Assembly: GCA_019828545.1 (NCBI GenBank)
Contig: JACVRA010000323.1
Location: 1,026-40,675, forward strand
Source: Paracamarosporium sp. OC-R06-R3
Lineage: Eukaryota > Ascomycota > Dothideomycetes > Pleosporales > Didymosphaeriaceae
Length of the DNA: 39,650 nucleotides
Reading direction: 5' to 3'
Below the pieces are notes generated by a model that did no database searches, had not been told where the DNA came from, and saw only the letters and a program-made list of their open reading frames with translations. This document shows, piece by piece, positions 29,877-39,497 of this stretch (the first letter of the stretch is position 1; every line of letters begins with the position of its first letter). The position numbers and the translations under genes are program-made.

Positions 29877-30843
29877 ATGGGACCAGTCGAAGATGTTGAG
29901 TTCAAGACCATTGATGGACTTACTCTGCGAGGAACCCTATATCTCGCAAAGGACAGAGGACCGGGATTGGTAATGTGTCCGGGGGTAGGTGACTACACTT
30001 GCGTGCGACAGGAAATAAATGCCATTGTTGACCCTGTCCAAGTTCAACGCCGTCAGAGAGATGTCGGGTTTGCCAGATGTAGCGGAAGCTTTTAGGAACG
30101 CTGGAATCTCCATCCTCCTTTATGATCCCCGGACTGTGGGGTTGAGTGACGGTGAGCCGCGTAATGATATCGACCCATTCCGCCAGATCGAGGATTACTC
30201 GGATGCCCTGACATTCCTGAGCATTCAGCCTAATGTCAATGTTAATCAAGTGGGATTCTGGGGACTCTCGCTCTCCGCAAGCGTTGCACTATGTGCTGCT
30301 TCGTTCGATAAGCGGGCCAAGTTGGTCATTGCCGCATGTCCGATCCCAGAATATGACTACGATCAAACAATGATGCAGAAGGTACTCCGAAAATGTATGC
30401 AGGATCGAGAGTCACAGATCAAAGGAAATCCTCCATTTTACGTCCCGATGATTAATGGTTCTGGAAGCAACCCGGCAGGTCTGGACTTTGGATATGAACG
30501 CGAGAAAGCTGCCGAGATGATCTCCAGAAAGATAGAATTAGGACCAAACCATGTCAATCGCACCACAATTCAATCGTACCACAAAATCGCTATGTGGAAA
30601 CCTTGGCCAATGTGGGGAAACCTTGCGCCAACACCCGTCCTATTTTTGGTTCCAGAGACAGATCGGATTTGCTCGCCAGAAGTACAGTTGAAGCATTTCA
30701 ATGCCCTGAAAACGCCAAAAAGATGTCATGTACAGAATGGAAGCGCTCATATGGACATATTTGAAGGAGCACATGTCGAAGGACTTTTGAATATGCAGGT
30801 AAAATTCGTCCATGACGCACTAGTGGGGAATGTAGAACTGTGA
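29877..30843 (+). CDS. Alpha/beta hydrolase, polyketide transferase/thiohydrolase type
   Basis: Two exons, 29877-29984 and 30043-30843, give 302 aa. The 58-nt intron (GTAGGT...CAAG) splices MCPG directly to FNAVREMSGLPDVAEAF, as in the family. The ATG at 29877 is chosen because the open frame upstream has only a GTG. Family words are LLYDPRTVGLSDGEPRNDIDP, QIEDYSDALTFL and the nucleophile elbow WGLSLSA (Ser112), with acid Asp243 (PETDR) and base His272 (GSAHMD), so the triad is intact. It resembles the hydrolase-fold proteins that transfer or hydrolyse ACP-bound chains next to HR-PKSs, such as the fumagillin polyketide transferase. Being divergent from a PKS with no release domain, it is the best candidate for chain release, by hydrolysis or by transfer to an alcohol. 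Confidence 0.88.
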
Positions 30844-31464
30844 GCAGAAGCTGTGAACTCGAGTAACAGAAAACGACGCACACGCCTCAAAGAAATCTTC
30901 TAGGCATGCAAGTGGGGCGAGGTGTTGCCGGAAATCAATTTTCAACTTTCTTCTGCCCGCTAGAGCTATCACCTTCGACCTATCAGCCATAGCTCCAGCT
31001 GTCGTTGAGTCAACAGACCATAAGTGTGTACACTAGGCCTAATATAGTCTAGCCCGCATTACCTACATAATCGAAAGTCAGACAACTACTACCCCGCTCT
31101 GCGAGTAGTGCCCATATTTTTTACGTGTCTACGAGAATGCGCGTATAGCAGCATATATCCTACACTTCACGATTAATAATAAACCTACCATAGGTAGGCT
31201 GTGTCGTATTAGATAAGAAACGCCTATGAGCGAAGATCACGCAAATATGATGTGGGCGAACTGAGATAGCCTTCTGTCTCACATAAGCAAGTGTCTATCA
31301 CCTCAGATACATGTGATTTAGGAACGCATTTTTTTCGTCCTCAATATATCAACCTATCGAACATTGAACGGCAAGGCATCGCAATCCACGAGGCACATCT
31401 CCAAGCGTAGAAGATAGCTAGATCCAGCATCGGCGTAGGCCAATACAGCTCATTCTGCCCTACC
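30844..31464. other. Intergenic between hydrolase and P450
   Basis: 621 bp with no gene seen. It holds a hairpin-like inverted repeat CCTACC-ATA-GGTAGG at 31184-31198, about 270 bp before the P450 ATG. The 3' end of the hydrolase transcript and the P450 promoter must lie here. No other motif could be supported. Confidence 0.4.
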
Positions 31465-33138
31465 ATGTTTGTTCTTTTATTTTTGGGTGCTGTTACCTTA
31501 GGCTATGCATTATGTTTGATCATCTATCGTCTCTGTTTCCATTCCCTTGCAGGATTTCCTGGATCGAAACTGGCAGCCGCAACGGGATGGTACGAGACAT
31601 ATTATCAGCTTTTCAAAGGTCAAGGAGGCCAATATATTTTCAAGATCCAGGATTGGCATGCACAATACGGTATGATATTCATCCATGACATCAGTCGCAC
31701 CCCGGAAAGTCCTAGGGGGTGCTCATTGGCCGGTGCTGACCCATCACTTTTCTCGTGTGAGAAGGCCCAATCATACGCATTTCCCCAAGCGAGCTGCATG
31801 TCAATGATCCAGAATTCTATGAGACGATCTACTCCTTCAGTCCAAATATTGACAAACCGGCGTACATGAAATGGCAATTTGGGACACCGGGGACCATGTT
31901 CGCCGCAACGGACGCAGCACTACACCGGGAGCGCCGCGCCTCCTTGAACCGTTTCTTCTCGCGTGCAAGAGTGCTTGAACTGGCGCCAAAGATCCATCAC
32001 CAAACCCACAAGATGTGTCTCCGCCTAAGAGATGAGTACGTACATACGAGCAAAGTTGTTAGGGTCGATTATATGTTCTCGTCGCTTGCAGCCGATATCA
32101 TTTCCGACTACACATTTGGCCACTCATGGCGGTTCCTCGAGGGGCCGGATTTCCTGTCGCCCTTCACTGAGGGCGCTGAAGGCCATAAGCTTGCGGCGCA
32201 CATTTATGCTCAGTTCCCGTGGCTAAGGCAGATTATGGCGAAGCTACCTCCAAAGTGGTTCATTGCCATGAACCCAGCGATTGCTCCCGCTCTAGAATTC
32301 GAGAAGGTACTAAAACGATTCACACATCCGAGTTCTCCATCGGTCTAAGTTTGGGTTATTGATTCAGTCGCAGGCTATAGTGGAGCAGATAAACCAGCTC
32401 AAGAAATCCGATCTGTCCGAATCCAGCAAAGTAGGCACCATCTTCACTGAACTGCTCCGTGCCGATCTGCCGCCCAGTGAAATGGACACGAAAAGGCTCG
32501 CAGATGAAGCTACCGGTATCGTTGGAGCCGCCCTCGAAACGACCAAATGGACTCTCTCGGTCATTTTCTTCCACGTTGTTAACAACCGCACCATCTACTT
32601 ACGCCTGCTTCGTGAGCTCGATGAGAACATAGCTGGATTCTCTACGGAGATCTCTATTCCCTCCCTTGAAAGCCTCCCATACTTGACTGCTGTAGTAGAA
32701 GAAGGACTACGACTATCTTACGGCCTTGTAAGCCGTTCCCCTCGTCTCCACCGTTCCACAGCGCTCCGATACGGCGACTGGATTATCCCACCAGGCACGC
32801 CTGTTAGCACTTCCACCTACACAATGCACCACGATGAGCACGTGTTCCGCGATAGCCACAATTTCAATCCAGACCGATGGCTCAACGACCCCCGAGGCCC
32901 CGATGGCGCCAAGCCACTAAAACGCTATTTAACATCGTTCTCCAGCGGCACGCGTATGTGTTTAGGCATGCCGTTAGCATACGCTGAACTACGTGTTGTC
33001 GTTGCGATACTTTTTGCGCAATTTGATTTCGAGCTTTTCGATACCTCAGAGCGCGATGTCATTTGTACGTGTGACCAGACGGCCCCAGGAATTTGGAAAG
33101 GATCGAAGGGGATTAGAGCTATAGTGAGCCGTAGGTAG
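31465..33138 (+). CDS. Cytochrome P450 monooxygenase
   Basis: Three exons, 31465-31669, 31765-32306 and 32368-33138, give 505 aa. Introns of 95 and 61 nt splice QYG-PIIRISPSELH and EFEK-SQAIVEQ in frame. An N-terminal membrane anchor is present (VLLFLGAVTLGYALCLIIY). The oxygen-binding helix is GAALETT (about 303-308), the ExxR is EGLR (361-364), the PERF-like motif is NPDRW, and the heme loop is FSSGTRMCLG with Cys447. All key residues are present. Sequence style (IRISPSELHVNDPEFYETIY) resembles the fungal trichodiene-oxygenase-like P450s. It should hydroxylate or epoxidise the polyketide at the ER membrane. It lies at the edge of the cluster, transcribed away from the PKS. A TAGG/TAGA microrepeat overlaps the stop. 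Confidence 0.92.
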
Positions 33139-34110
33139 ATAGGTAGATAGGTGAGGTGGTTATGATCATGGAAGTATGTATAGGTATACTGTTACTAACG
33201 TGTTCAATTTCAGGAATATATCATCTAGTAAGTTGACTTACAGTACTGTTTATGTAGTTTGAACGATCTTTCAATCAGTGCTCTCGGCTAGTATACCATC
33301 AGTAGATGCGAGCCTTTGGCTCCCTTTCTGGTATGCAGCCTGGGAAGCGTTGCTCCACGGCATGTAGAGAGTTAATGCCAGAAGTAATCTGAACGCAGCA
33401 CAACCGGACCGTGCGGAACTGATGTAAAGGGGGTGGCCATCATTGACGAAGGTGTGTGTCAGTACCATCTATGATGGAGGAGCAAGCTAGTCTGTGGTTG
33501 CAACGACAGTCTTGACCTAGCAGGATCGAAATACCGAGCTGCCTTCTATGGGTGCATGAGCTCTCACCCGGACCAACATGACGATACCAAGATTGGGACG
33601 AAACCTCGTAATGCACATCCGCATTGATTGTTGGCTGGAGTTACCGTGATAGCATTACCTTTCGCATTGGCGATATCATTCATCGATGCTCAGACCAAAG
33701 AGGCTCTGCAGTGCCCCTATGCCATCACCACGCCACCTAAGTAACCCACACAGTTGCAGCTTCCCGTAGCAACCAAAAATACCATTAGAAGACGCAGGTT
33801 GTACAATAACAAAAGAATTGCATAGCCGCCTAAGTGGAGTTAACTGAGTGGAGGCGGTGGAGGTTAATAATGATGTCGTTGCTGCCAATTTTGATCGCGA
33901 TAACCCAATTGCTCCCGTTCCGTGCAAAGAGACCTATGGCAAGTCGAATTGCCCATGTAACTTAAATATTGCACAGTAAGCGTGACTACCTAGATGAACT
34001 GCGGACTCACGCACTCGGGTTGGTGTTGGCCCAGCGTGGGACCTTAATGAGTCAGTTGCTGTTCTGGTTGTCGTAGACGATAGTACACTTTAACGAAGCT
34101 AAGTCACAGG
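33139..34110. other. Intergenic, nothing recognised
   Basis: About 970 bp right of the P450. It begins with a short (TAGG/TAGA) microrepeat at 33129-33155. Open frames are short and match nothing I know. This is the right border between the intact cluster and the decayed flank. Confidence 0.4.
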
Positions 34111-34760
34111 GGCTGTTTACCATAGATAGATGTATTGTAAACGCGAAAGGAACGAGTTATAGTGGTCAGTATGCCGGATGAAGCTGTTCTGCCACAAGCG
34201 CACGATATGCAGGATTGTGGCGCCGTTGAAGCGCTGTAGGCCAACCGTGAGCGAAACGCTTGAGGCCGCCTTTTGCGTTAAAGGCTTCGCGATCGTCTGC
34301 CACGTCCTGGATGATGACAGCCACACCGGCGGCCATGGGATGCTGCAGCTAGTGCAGCACCTTGTATACAACAGCGGCGTCGTTGTCGTGGTCTGCATAG
34401 CCCGTGTAGCGCGCGGCCGCGACGAGAGAGGGTCGCCGTGCAGGAGGTGGCGCCGTGATTATCAGCAGCTCCGCCGTGGCCTACGTGTCGTCGCTGACCA
34501 GAGTGCCTGTGAATTTCACGACGTCGTCTGTCCGATCCATGGAAAATGTAAACACGCCCGTCCACACCAGCCCAGCGCCGCGATTGCGAACGGGTGTGCG
34601 CGCACCGTCAGCTCGGCACCCGGCCCGAAGAACTGGCCCGTGCCGCGCCGCGCCCAGAGCAGATCCGGCGTCGTCTTCTCTTTCTACAATGTGGCCCTGT
34701 GCGTCAATCATGCGCGCCGACCAGATCCGACCAGCGCCACACCACCACTAATATCACCAC
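34111..34760 (-). pseudogene. FAD-linked oxidoreductase relic, copy B
   Basis: Minus strand from about 34740: IDAQGHIVERE, then in a shifted frame DLLWARRGTGQFFGPGAELT and VRAHPF, then VWTGVFTFSMDRTDDVVKFT. A TAG follows, then ATAELLIITAPPPARRPSL, ARYTGYADHD and KVLH-TAG-LQHPMAAGVAV. The DLLWA.RG....FG....LTVRAHP word is that of FAD-binding PCMH/BBE oxidases. Two TAG codons stand where Gln fits; at the second, the copy at 12.17 kb keeps CAG. There is at least one frameshift. The upstream (N-terminal) half is absent and the transposon begins only ~150 bp beyond. Not functional. Confidence 0.65.
34222..34484. repeat. Dispersed duplicate of 12060-12313
   Basis: Same orientation as the copy at 12060-12313, sharing long identical words including GAGAGAGGGTCGCCGTGCAG and GCGCGGCCGCG. 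The copies flank the intact PKS cluster at a distance of about 22 kb. Differences include several C/T and G/A changes, as RIP would give. Confidence 0.7.
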
Positions 34761-34909
34761 AAGGGGCCCCCCATTTGGGAGGTACGGTATGGCGCCCACC
34801 GGATTGGCGTTACAGTAGTGTATGTAAACTGCCAAGACGCGTGAAGTGGCACAGCTGCAAAGATCATGATCAACGTCAACTTATTAATTTCTAGCACTTT
34901 TCATCAGTA

Positions 34910-34964
34910 ACGTACTTGATAAGCGAGTCGGTCAGTCAAGCGAGTCGGTCAGAGTGCCAAGACC
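34910..34964. repeat. Left terminal inverted repeat of the transposon
   Basis: Begins ACGTACTTGATAAGCGAG and ends GCCAAGACC, with two copies of AAGCGAGTCGGTCAG inside. It matches the reverse complement of 36726-36780 at 54 of 55 positions (T here, C in the other end). Confidence 0.9.
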
Positions 34965-35039
34965 TTACCAAAATCCAAACTATTATCAATAGTACAGAAT
35001 CACTACGAGTCACTATAAAAAATTGTAATAGTACAATCT

Positions 35040-36693
35040 ACTTAGAATCTACTTCTATAGGCTGCTTGTAAGTTGTTCTATTGTGCCTAGGCTCGCCGCA
35101 GCATCTACAGCGCCGTTGAGTTGATTTGCCTCTATTAGTGCGCGCCCTCTTCTTCGCCTTCTTCCCATTACTACGCGCTGCAAAGTCCTTTAGAGTAGCT
35201 AGCCGTAGGCCTTTCTTAGCTGTTAAAACTCCCTTACGCTGTACACGCTTTCTTTTATGCGATTTACGTCGCGTGGCGGCCTCGTTGGCAGCTTAAAGCT
35301 TAGCGATCTGTTTTTGCGTCAACACTAGCCTATGCGCTATTATCGCTGCGCCCTTTGCGATCTTCTCAAAGGCATCAACTATACTAGATAGTGAACTATC
35401 TATATGCCTCTGAATCCTCTGCTTCACGAGCGTTGATTGAGACCCAAATTCTAGGGTGTTACTTAGTGTTTGCGACTGCCACGTACTATTGCGTATAGTA
35501 CAAGGTGACGGAGTACGTAGCCTTATATTAAGCTTTAATATTATAGCTTCTGGATTAAGAGGAACTAATCTAGCGCCTTGAAAGCCTCCTTGGATATTGC
35601 TTTTAGTAATTAAAGCATAAAAAGCTGCAATAAAGCAAGGTAGGAACTTAATTTTAATAATGTAGTTAATATAGTTGTATATTAGATCCTTAGCTTGGCG
35701 CCTATACGCCTTCTTTAGAGGCGCGAAACAGCCTACATTAAGCGGCTGTAGGAGGTGCAACGAATGTAGAGGCATATAGAGAGTAATAATCTTATTATCC
35801 TTGTAGTACTGCTGGAATTTAAGTAAATCGTGGCTCTTATGGCCGTTAATAATAAGTAAACGTGCTGCACCAACAACACGCTTCTTTGTATACTTATTAA
35901 AGTGCTTTAACTAACGGAGACTAAGCTTATTTGTTGTCTAGCTATTTTTAGAGACTATAATAACCCAATCGTGTGGTAGATCCTTCTCTTTATACTAGGT
36001 AGAGAGGTGGTGCTTGCCCTAAAAGATGATAAAGGGTGGGATTACCTACTCCATCGCGTTAATGCCTTAGATGACTGTAGTCCACTCCTGGTTGCCATGC
36101 TGCACGCTCTTTGGCCGTCCTTAATGCTCAGAGCCTGTGACTACTGCTCTAGTTAATATTATGCCCATCATGAAGCCTGACTTATTGAAATTGTAGGTAT
36201 CTTTATCTAGGATACTATGCTTGGCTTTAGTATTCTCTACAAGCCGGAACTAGCCTTGTATAACCTTAGGATCCTTATAGAGAGCTCTCTTATAGTCGTA
36301 CTTTCGATTGAATTTCACTGTGAGTTCTGGCTGACGCTTAACGAAGTTTGTAGCCTACTTTTGACTAACAGGCTTACGTTGCCGCTTAGCTAACAAGGAA
36401 TCAGCTATATCTTTGACAGCAGTAAGCCGGGGCGGGAATCCTCGCGTATCTAGGTCAAGTATATGCTGAATAATCACCTGCTCCTCTGTCTTTAGGAGAT
36501 TCATTGAGTTGGGCGTGTAGTCGCGTTGAAAGGTCTTTCCAGCGCATCGGTTACTTATTGTACTTTGAGAGACTCTGTAGATAGCTGCAGCGCGTCGCTG
36601 GGTTAGAGTCGCGTCTTGTTGAATAGCCTGAAGCGTAAGCTGTAATCTAGCTTCTTTTGACTCAGGTAGTTCGTTGTGTTGTTGAGGCATCAC
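35040..36693 (-). pseudogene. Pogo/Fot1-like DDE transposase, multiple stops
   Basis: Minus strand from the ATG near 36690 (MPQQHNELPESKEARLQL). An N-terminal Psq/CENP-B-type HTH region is visible (ATLTQRRAAAIYRVSQSTIS). It is then broken by many stops, several fitting TGG->TAG (QG-stop-FRLVENT; stop at 36355-36357 after KPVSQK). Catalytic motifs are still readable. The first Asp word reads YNFNKSG (usual FDE changed to FNK), the second DGHKSH keeps Asp, and the third QPLNVG has Asp->Asn. All are G->A changes on the coding strand. The C-terminus has a Lys/Arg-rich tail and a CCHC knuckle (C-x2-C-x4-H-x4-C, CRCCGEPRHNRTTC). The longest remaining ORFs are 36355-36693 and 35293-35775. It cannot make active transposase. 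Confidence 0.88.
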
Positions 36694-36725
36694 GTTGTAC
36701 TATTGACGATAGTACATTTTGGTGG

Positions 36726-36780
36726 GGTCTTGGCGCTCTGACCGACTCGCTTGACTGACCGACTCGCTTATCAAGTACGT
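36726..36780. repeat. Right terminal inverted repeat of the transposon
   Basis: Reverse complement of 34910-34964 with one mismatch. It ends ATCAAGTACGT directly before the TA duplication at 36781-36782. Confidence 0.9.
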
Positions 36781-36841
36781 TACCTCTTAAATCTTGAGCT
36801 CCCTTGCGACGACACATAGTGAAGCGAACGGGTTATCTTGC

Positions 36842-38504
36842 ATGTCTCGCGTTAGGTCCTGCCCACCCGCATACGAGGCAATGTCATCCTCTCAAACACC
36901 TTGCGATATCGCCGCCCCGTGCGACAGCAATTTTCTTGGCGACCTGGATAGTCTCGAATTGCTCGACTTCAATCATCCCGTTTTTCAGACGCATTCGGAT
37001 CTTGGAGACAATTTCTTACCACACAATTTGGATGGTTCCGCGCTCGAGCTCCCTATTCCGCACCCTACACATCATTCAATACCACCGGAAGAGACATCAC
37101 TGGGTACCGGTCTACCGGGCGGTGGTTTTCCACGCGAGTCCGCTAAGCGGTGCTCGGTGAATTCATTCACTCAGGCCGAAAATGTTCTCCTCTTTTCCAA
37201 ACCTGTACTTAAAGGAACCTTCCTCGATGAAAGTAGACGCCCTGTGCAATTGGACATGACAGCTGAGCTGGGAGGCATGTTCTCCATGGTCGAAGACCTG
37301 TTTAGCGGGGAGAAGTGTGAACGGCCTGAGCTTACCTGCTATCGACGAAACTTCTGGCAATGCATCGGGAACGTCATTATCTCTCGAGAACCTAGGTTCC
37401 TCCTACAAGAAGAAAATGTGTTCACCATCTCGCGTATTGAAGCGTGTATCGCAGCTAAAGAGTCGATCTCCGGAAAGATGACTGATCTCGTTTCCACATC
37501 ATGGAAGAACACCGATGCATTGGCTAACAACACAATTTGGACCGTCACCTCACCTCCAGATCACCCACTGGATTTCCGTAATGTTGCACTTCAGGGGCCT
37601 AGGTGCATTGGTCCATTCTCTTTCAAATTGGCCTGGAATAGGCTCCAGTTCAAGCACGCTACAGCGAATAACGGGCGACGGAAAGGGCCACAACAACAGT
37701 ATATTGTGCAAATTAACCTCATTGTCGAATCCGATATGGGTGACCGTTTGGATGTAGCTGAGATCTAATCAAGTCCTGTGATTGTACGAGGACGAAGCCC
37801 TCGAAATTTTGGGAACCAAAAGGACGTCTCTCTCGCGCGGACTCAGAGATCGCGAAAGAGAGGTTATGTCGATGTCGAATCTCTACCTCCTATGGACGAA
37901 GTTGGACAGTCATTTACAGCCTCTACACCAACACCACACCATGTTCATGCTTGCGTATTTGAAGAGAGCACCCATACAACTCCGCACACCAGACCGCATG
38001 GCTCAGTTGTACCCACAACATTGTTGGGTAGTACTGGGATAAGGTCGACACCCCGGAAGAGATTCGCCAGATCACCAAAAACGTCAACATTGACATTTCT
38101 TGGGGAATCGGCTCCTCCAGAATCCACGGTGAATGCCCGAGCTTCGAATATAACCGGTCCGGAACCAGATGTGCTCAGTTTATTACTTTTTGATGATGAA
38201 CTGGGTGCTGAGTATATACGAAGAGATACACCCGCGCCCTCCCAGCACATTACACCAGCCTCCATTTCTGAGCCTAGCAACGACGACGATTTCTATGAAT
38301 ACTTTCCCCTCAGTGCAGAGGATCGGTTCGTGCAATTACATATAATTCGTTATCGAAAGTGTCCGCTAACAATAGTGCTGCAGGATGCCGTCCATTGAAG
38401 CTGTTTACTGCCCTCACATCAATCATTCCACAGTACCCGATAACGAGCCGTATAGTATCCAAAGCCAGGGACGAACCAGGCGATATTATACTACAACACG
38501 ATAG
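36842..38504 (+). pseudogene. NDT80/PhoG-like transcription factor with one premature stop
   Basis: Exon 36842-38325 plus 38384-38504, joined through a 58-nt intron (GTTCGT...GCTAAC...CTGCAG), would give 534 codons. The NDT80/PhoG (p53-like) DNA-binding domain covers about residues 110-330. It contains NVLLFSKPVLKGTFLDES, CYRRNFWQC, PLDFRNVALQGPRCIGPFSF, RLQFKHATANNGRRKGPQQQ and, at its end, SSPVIVRGRSPRNF. Family members regulate meiosis, nutrient response or heterokaryon incompatibility. TAA at 37766-37768 (codon 309) interrupts the frame between DRLDVAEI and SSPVIVRGRSP, where both sides are family sequence, so it is a nonsense mutation rather than an intron (no donor/acceptor pair fits). 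The first ATG is 60 bp from the transposon end, so the promoter or N-terminus may also be displaced. Confidence 0.8.
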
Positions 38505-38881
38505 CTTGGCCATCCATACGATTTGATACATGCAGTATGAGATACCAAAACGCAACAAGGATTATGAATACAGTCCTCTTCATTTGTTCACATATCCTTT
38601 CTTTGTATGGATTCGAGTCAACAATTGTTGGGACTATATACTATCTTCCAGCTCGTAGAAGATAGCATAGCAATGCGTCTGCTTCCGATCGATTTCATAT
38701 TATAGACCAGATATTTATCGCTTCTTCAAGCATGCTCAAGCGTCTATGTGCTCCTCTCCACGAAGCTCTGGTTTATTAACCATGGAAGACAAATAAGCAC
38801 TCCAGAAGATTGCGACAGTATTCGAAACGAGTAGACGGTACTGAAGTGACACATAGAAGAAATTGAGGTATGAGACCGCTA
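38505..38881. other. Intergenic between convergent genes
   Basis: About 377 bp between the NDT80-like gene and the Mpv17-like gene, which point at each other. It presumably contains both 3' ends. No gene, repeat or RNA was recognised. Confidence 0.4.
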
Positions 38882-39497
38882 TCATATGGAAGTCAGTCTG
38901 GTGATTCGTGGAAACAACTTTGAAAATGGTTCACCTGGCCAGATAGTATAGTTCCTCAGTAGAACTGTCTTGAAAGACTCGTCGAATTTTCGTTGCGCGG
39001 AAGAGAGCCTGTTATTGATTGAAGCCTCTGAATGCTTCAAGATCTCGGTTACATAAAACAAGCCGATGATTGAACTAGGCGCGAAAACGAGCTGGTCGGC
39101 GAGGACTCGGACAACGACACTGCGGTTATGGGTCGCAAGGGAAATTTTATTTTGCAGGAGTCGATACCTAGCAAGTAGGCAATCAATGATATGCCAATAG
39201 GCGGATGTGAGAGGTACAAACCATACAGCCATTGTTGGGCCTAACACAGCACCTCCAATCGCTGTCATTCTAAGTGTCCTTTGCCAGTCCTATTTGTATG
39301 ACCGCTCAGGTCTTACTACGGCCAATGTTCCCTATGCGACGACATCACCGATAGCGTATAGACACTGTTCATCGAAGGAAATTAGCTCAATATTCTTTGT
39401 TGCCAAGAGAAGGCCCTACAGCTGCGGTGAGGCTTTGCACGAGAATTGGTCTGCGACCAAGTGCATTATGATAAGCATTAAAGATACGCCAGGTCAT
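38882..39497 (-). pseudogene. Mpv17/PMP22-family membrane protein with two premature stops
   Basis: Minus strand, exons 39420-39497 and 38882-39364, with a 55-nt intron (GTAGGG...GAACAG), giving 186 codons, the usual size. Start is ATG 39497 (MTWRIFNAYHNALGRRPILV). Family motifs are YAIGDVVA(Q), a GAVLGPTMAVWF segment, LADQLVFAPSSIIGLFY and LRNYTIWPG. Such proteins are four-helix channels of mitochondrial or peroxisomal membranes. TAG at 39332-39334 stands exactly at the Gln of the GDVxAQ motif, and TAG at 39290-39292 follows SYK before DWQRTLRM. Both fit CAG->TAG (CpA->TpA). Everything downstream is well preserved, so the loss is recent. A functional product is not expected. Confidence 0.8.

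Larger units (their letters stand above)
34910..36780 (-). mobile_element. Fot1/pogo-type (Tc1-mariner) DNA transposon, RIP-inactivated
   Basis: 1871 bp bounded by inverted repeats of 55 bp (34910-34964 and 36726-36780) differing at one base. The weaker similarity continues inward for ~30 bp with C/T differences. The TIR contains an internal direct repeat of AAGCGAGTCGGTCAG. Flanking TA at 34908-34909 and 36781-36782 is the target-site duplication typical of Tc1-mariner. It encodes a damaged pogo-like transposase on the minus strand (separate entry). Ends are sharply defined, so insertion was by transposition, and inactivation came later. Confidence 0.92.

Noticed and set aside
29920..30249. 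Minus-strand ORF of 109 codons
   Set aside because: Antisense to the hydrolase exon carrying YDPRTVGLSDGEPRND.
37740..37778. An intron removing the TAA in the NDT80-like gene
   Set aside because: No GT...AG pair of viable length spans the TAA while keeping the conserved words on both sides; a 20-nt intron would be too short.
37945..38280. Minus-strand ORF of 111 codons
   Set aside because: Antisense to the Ser/Pro-rich tail of the NDT80-like gene; low-complexity shadow.
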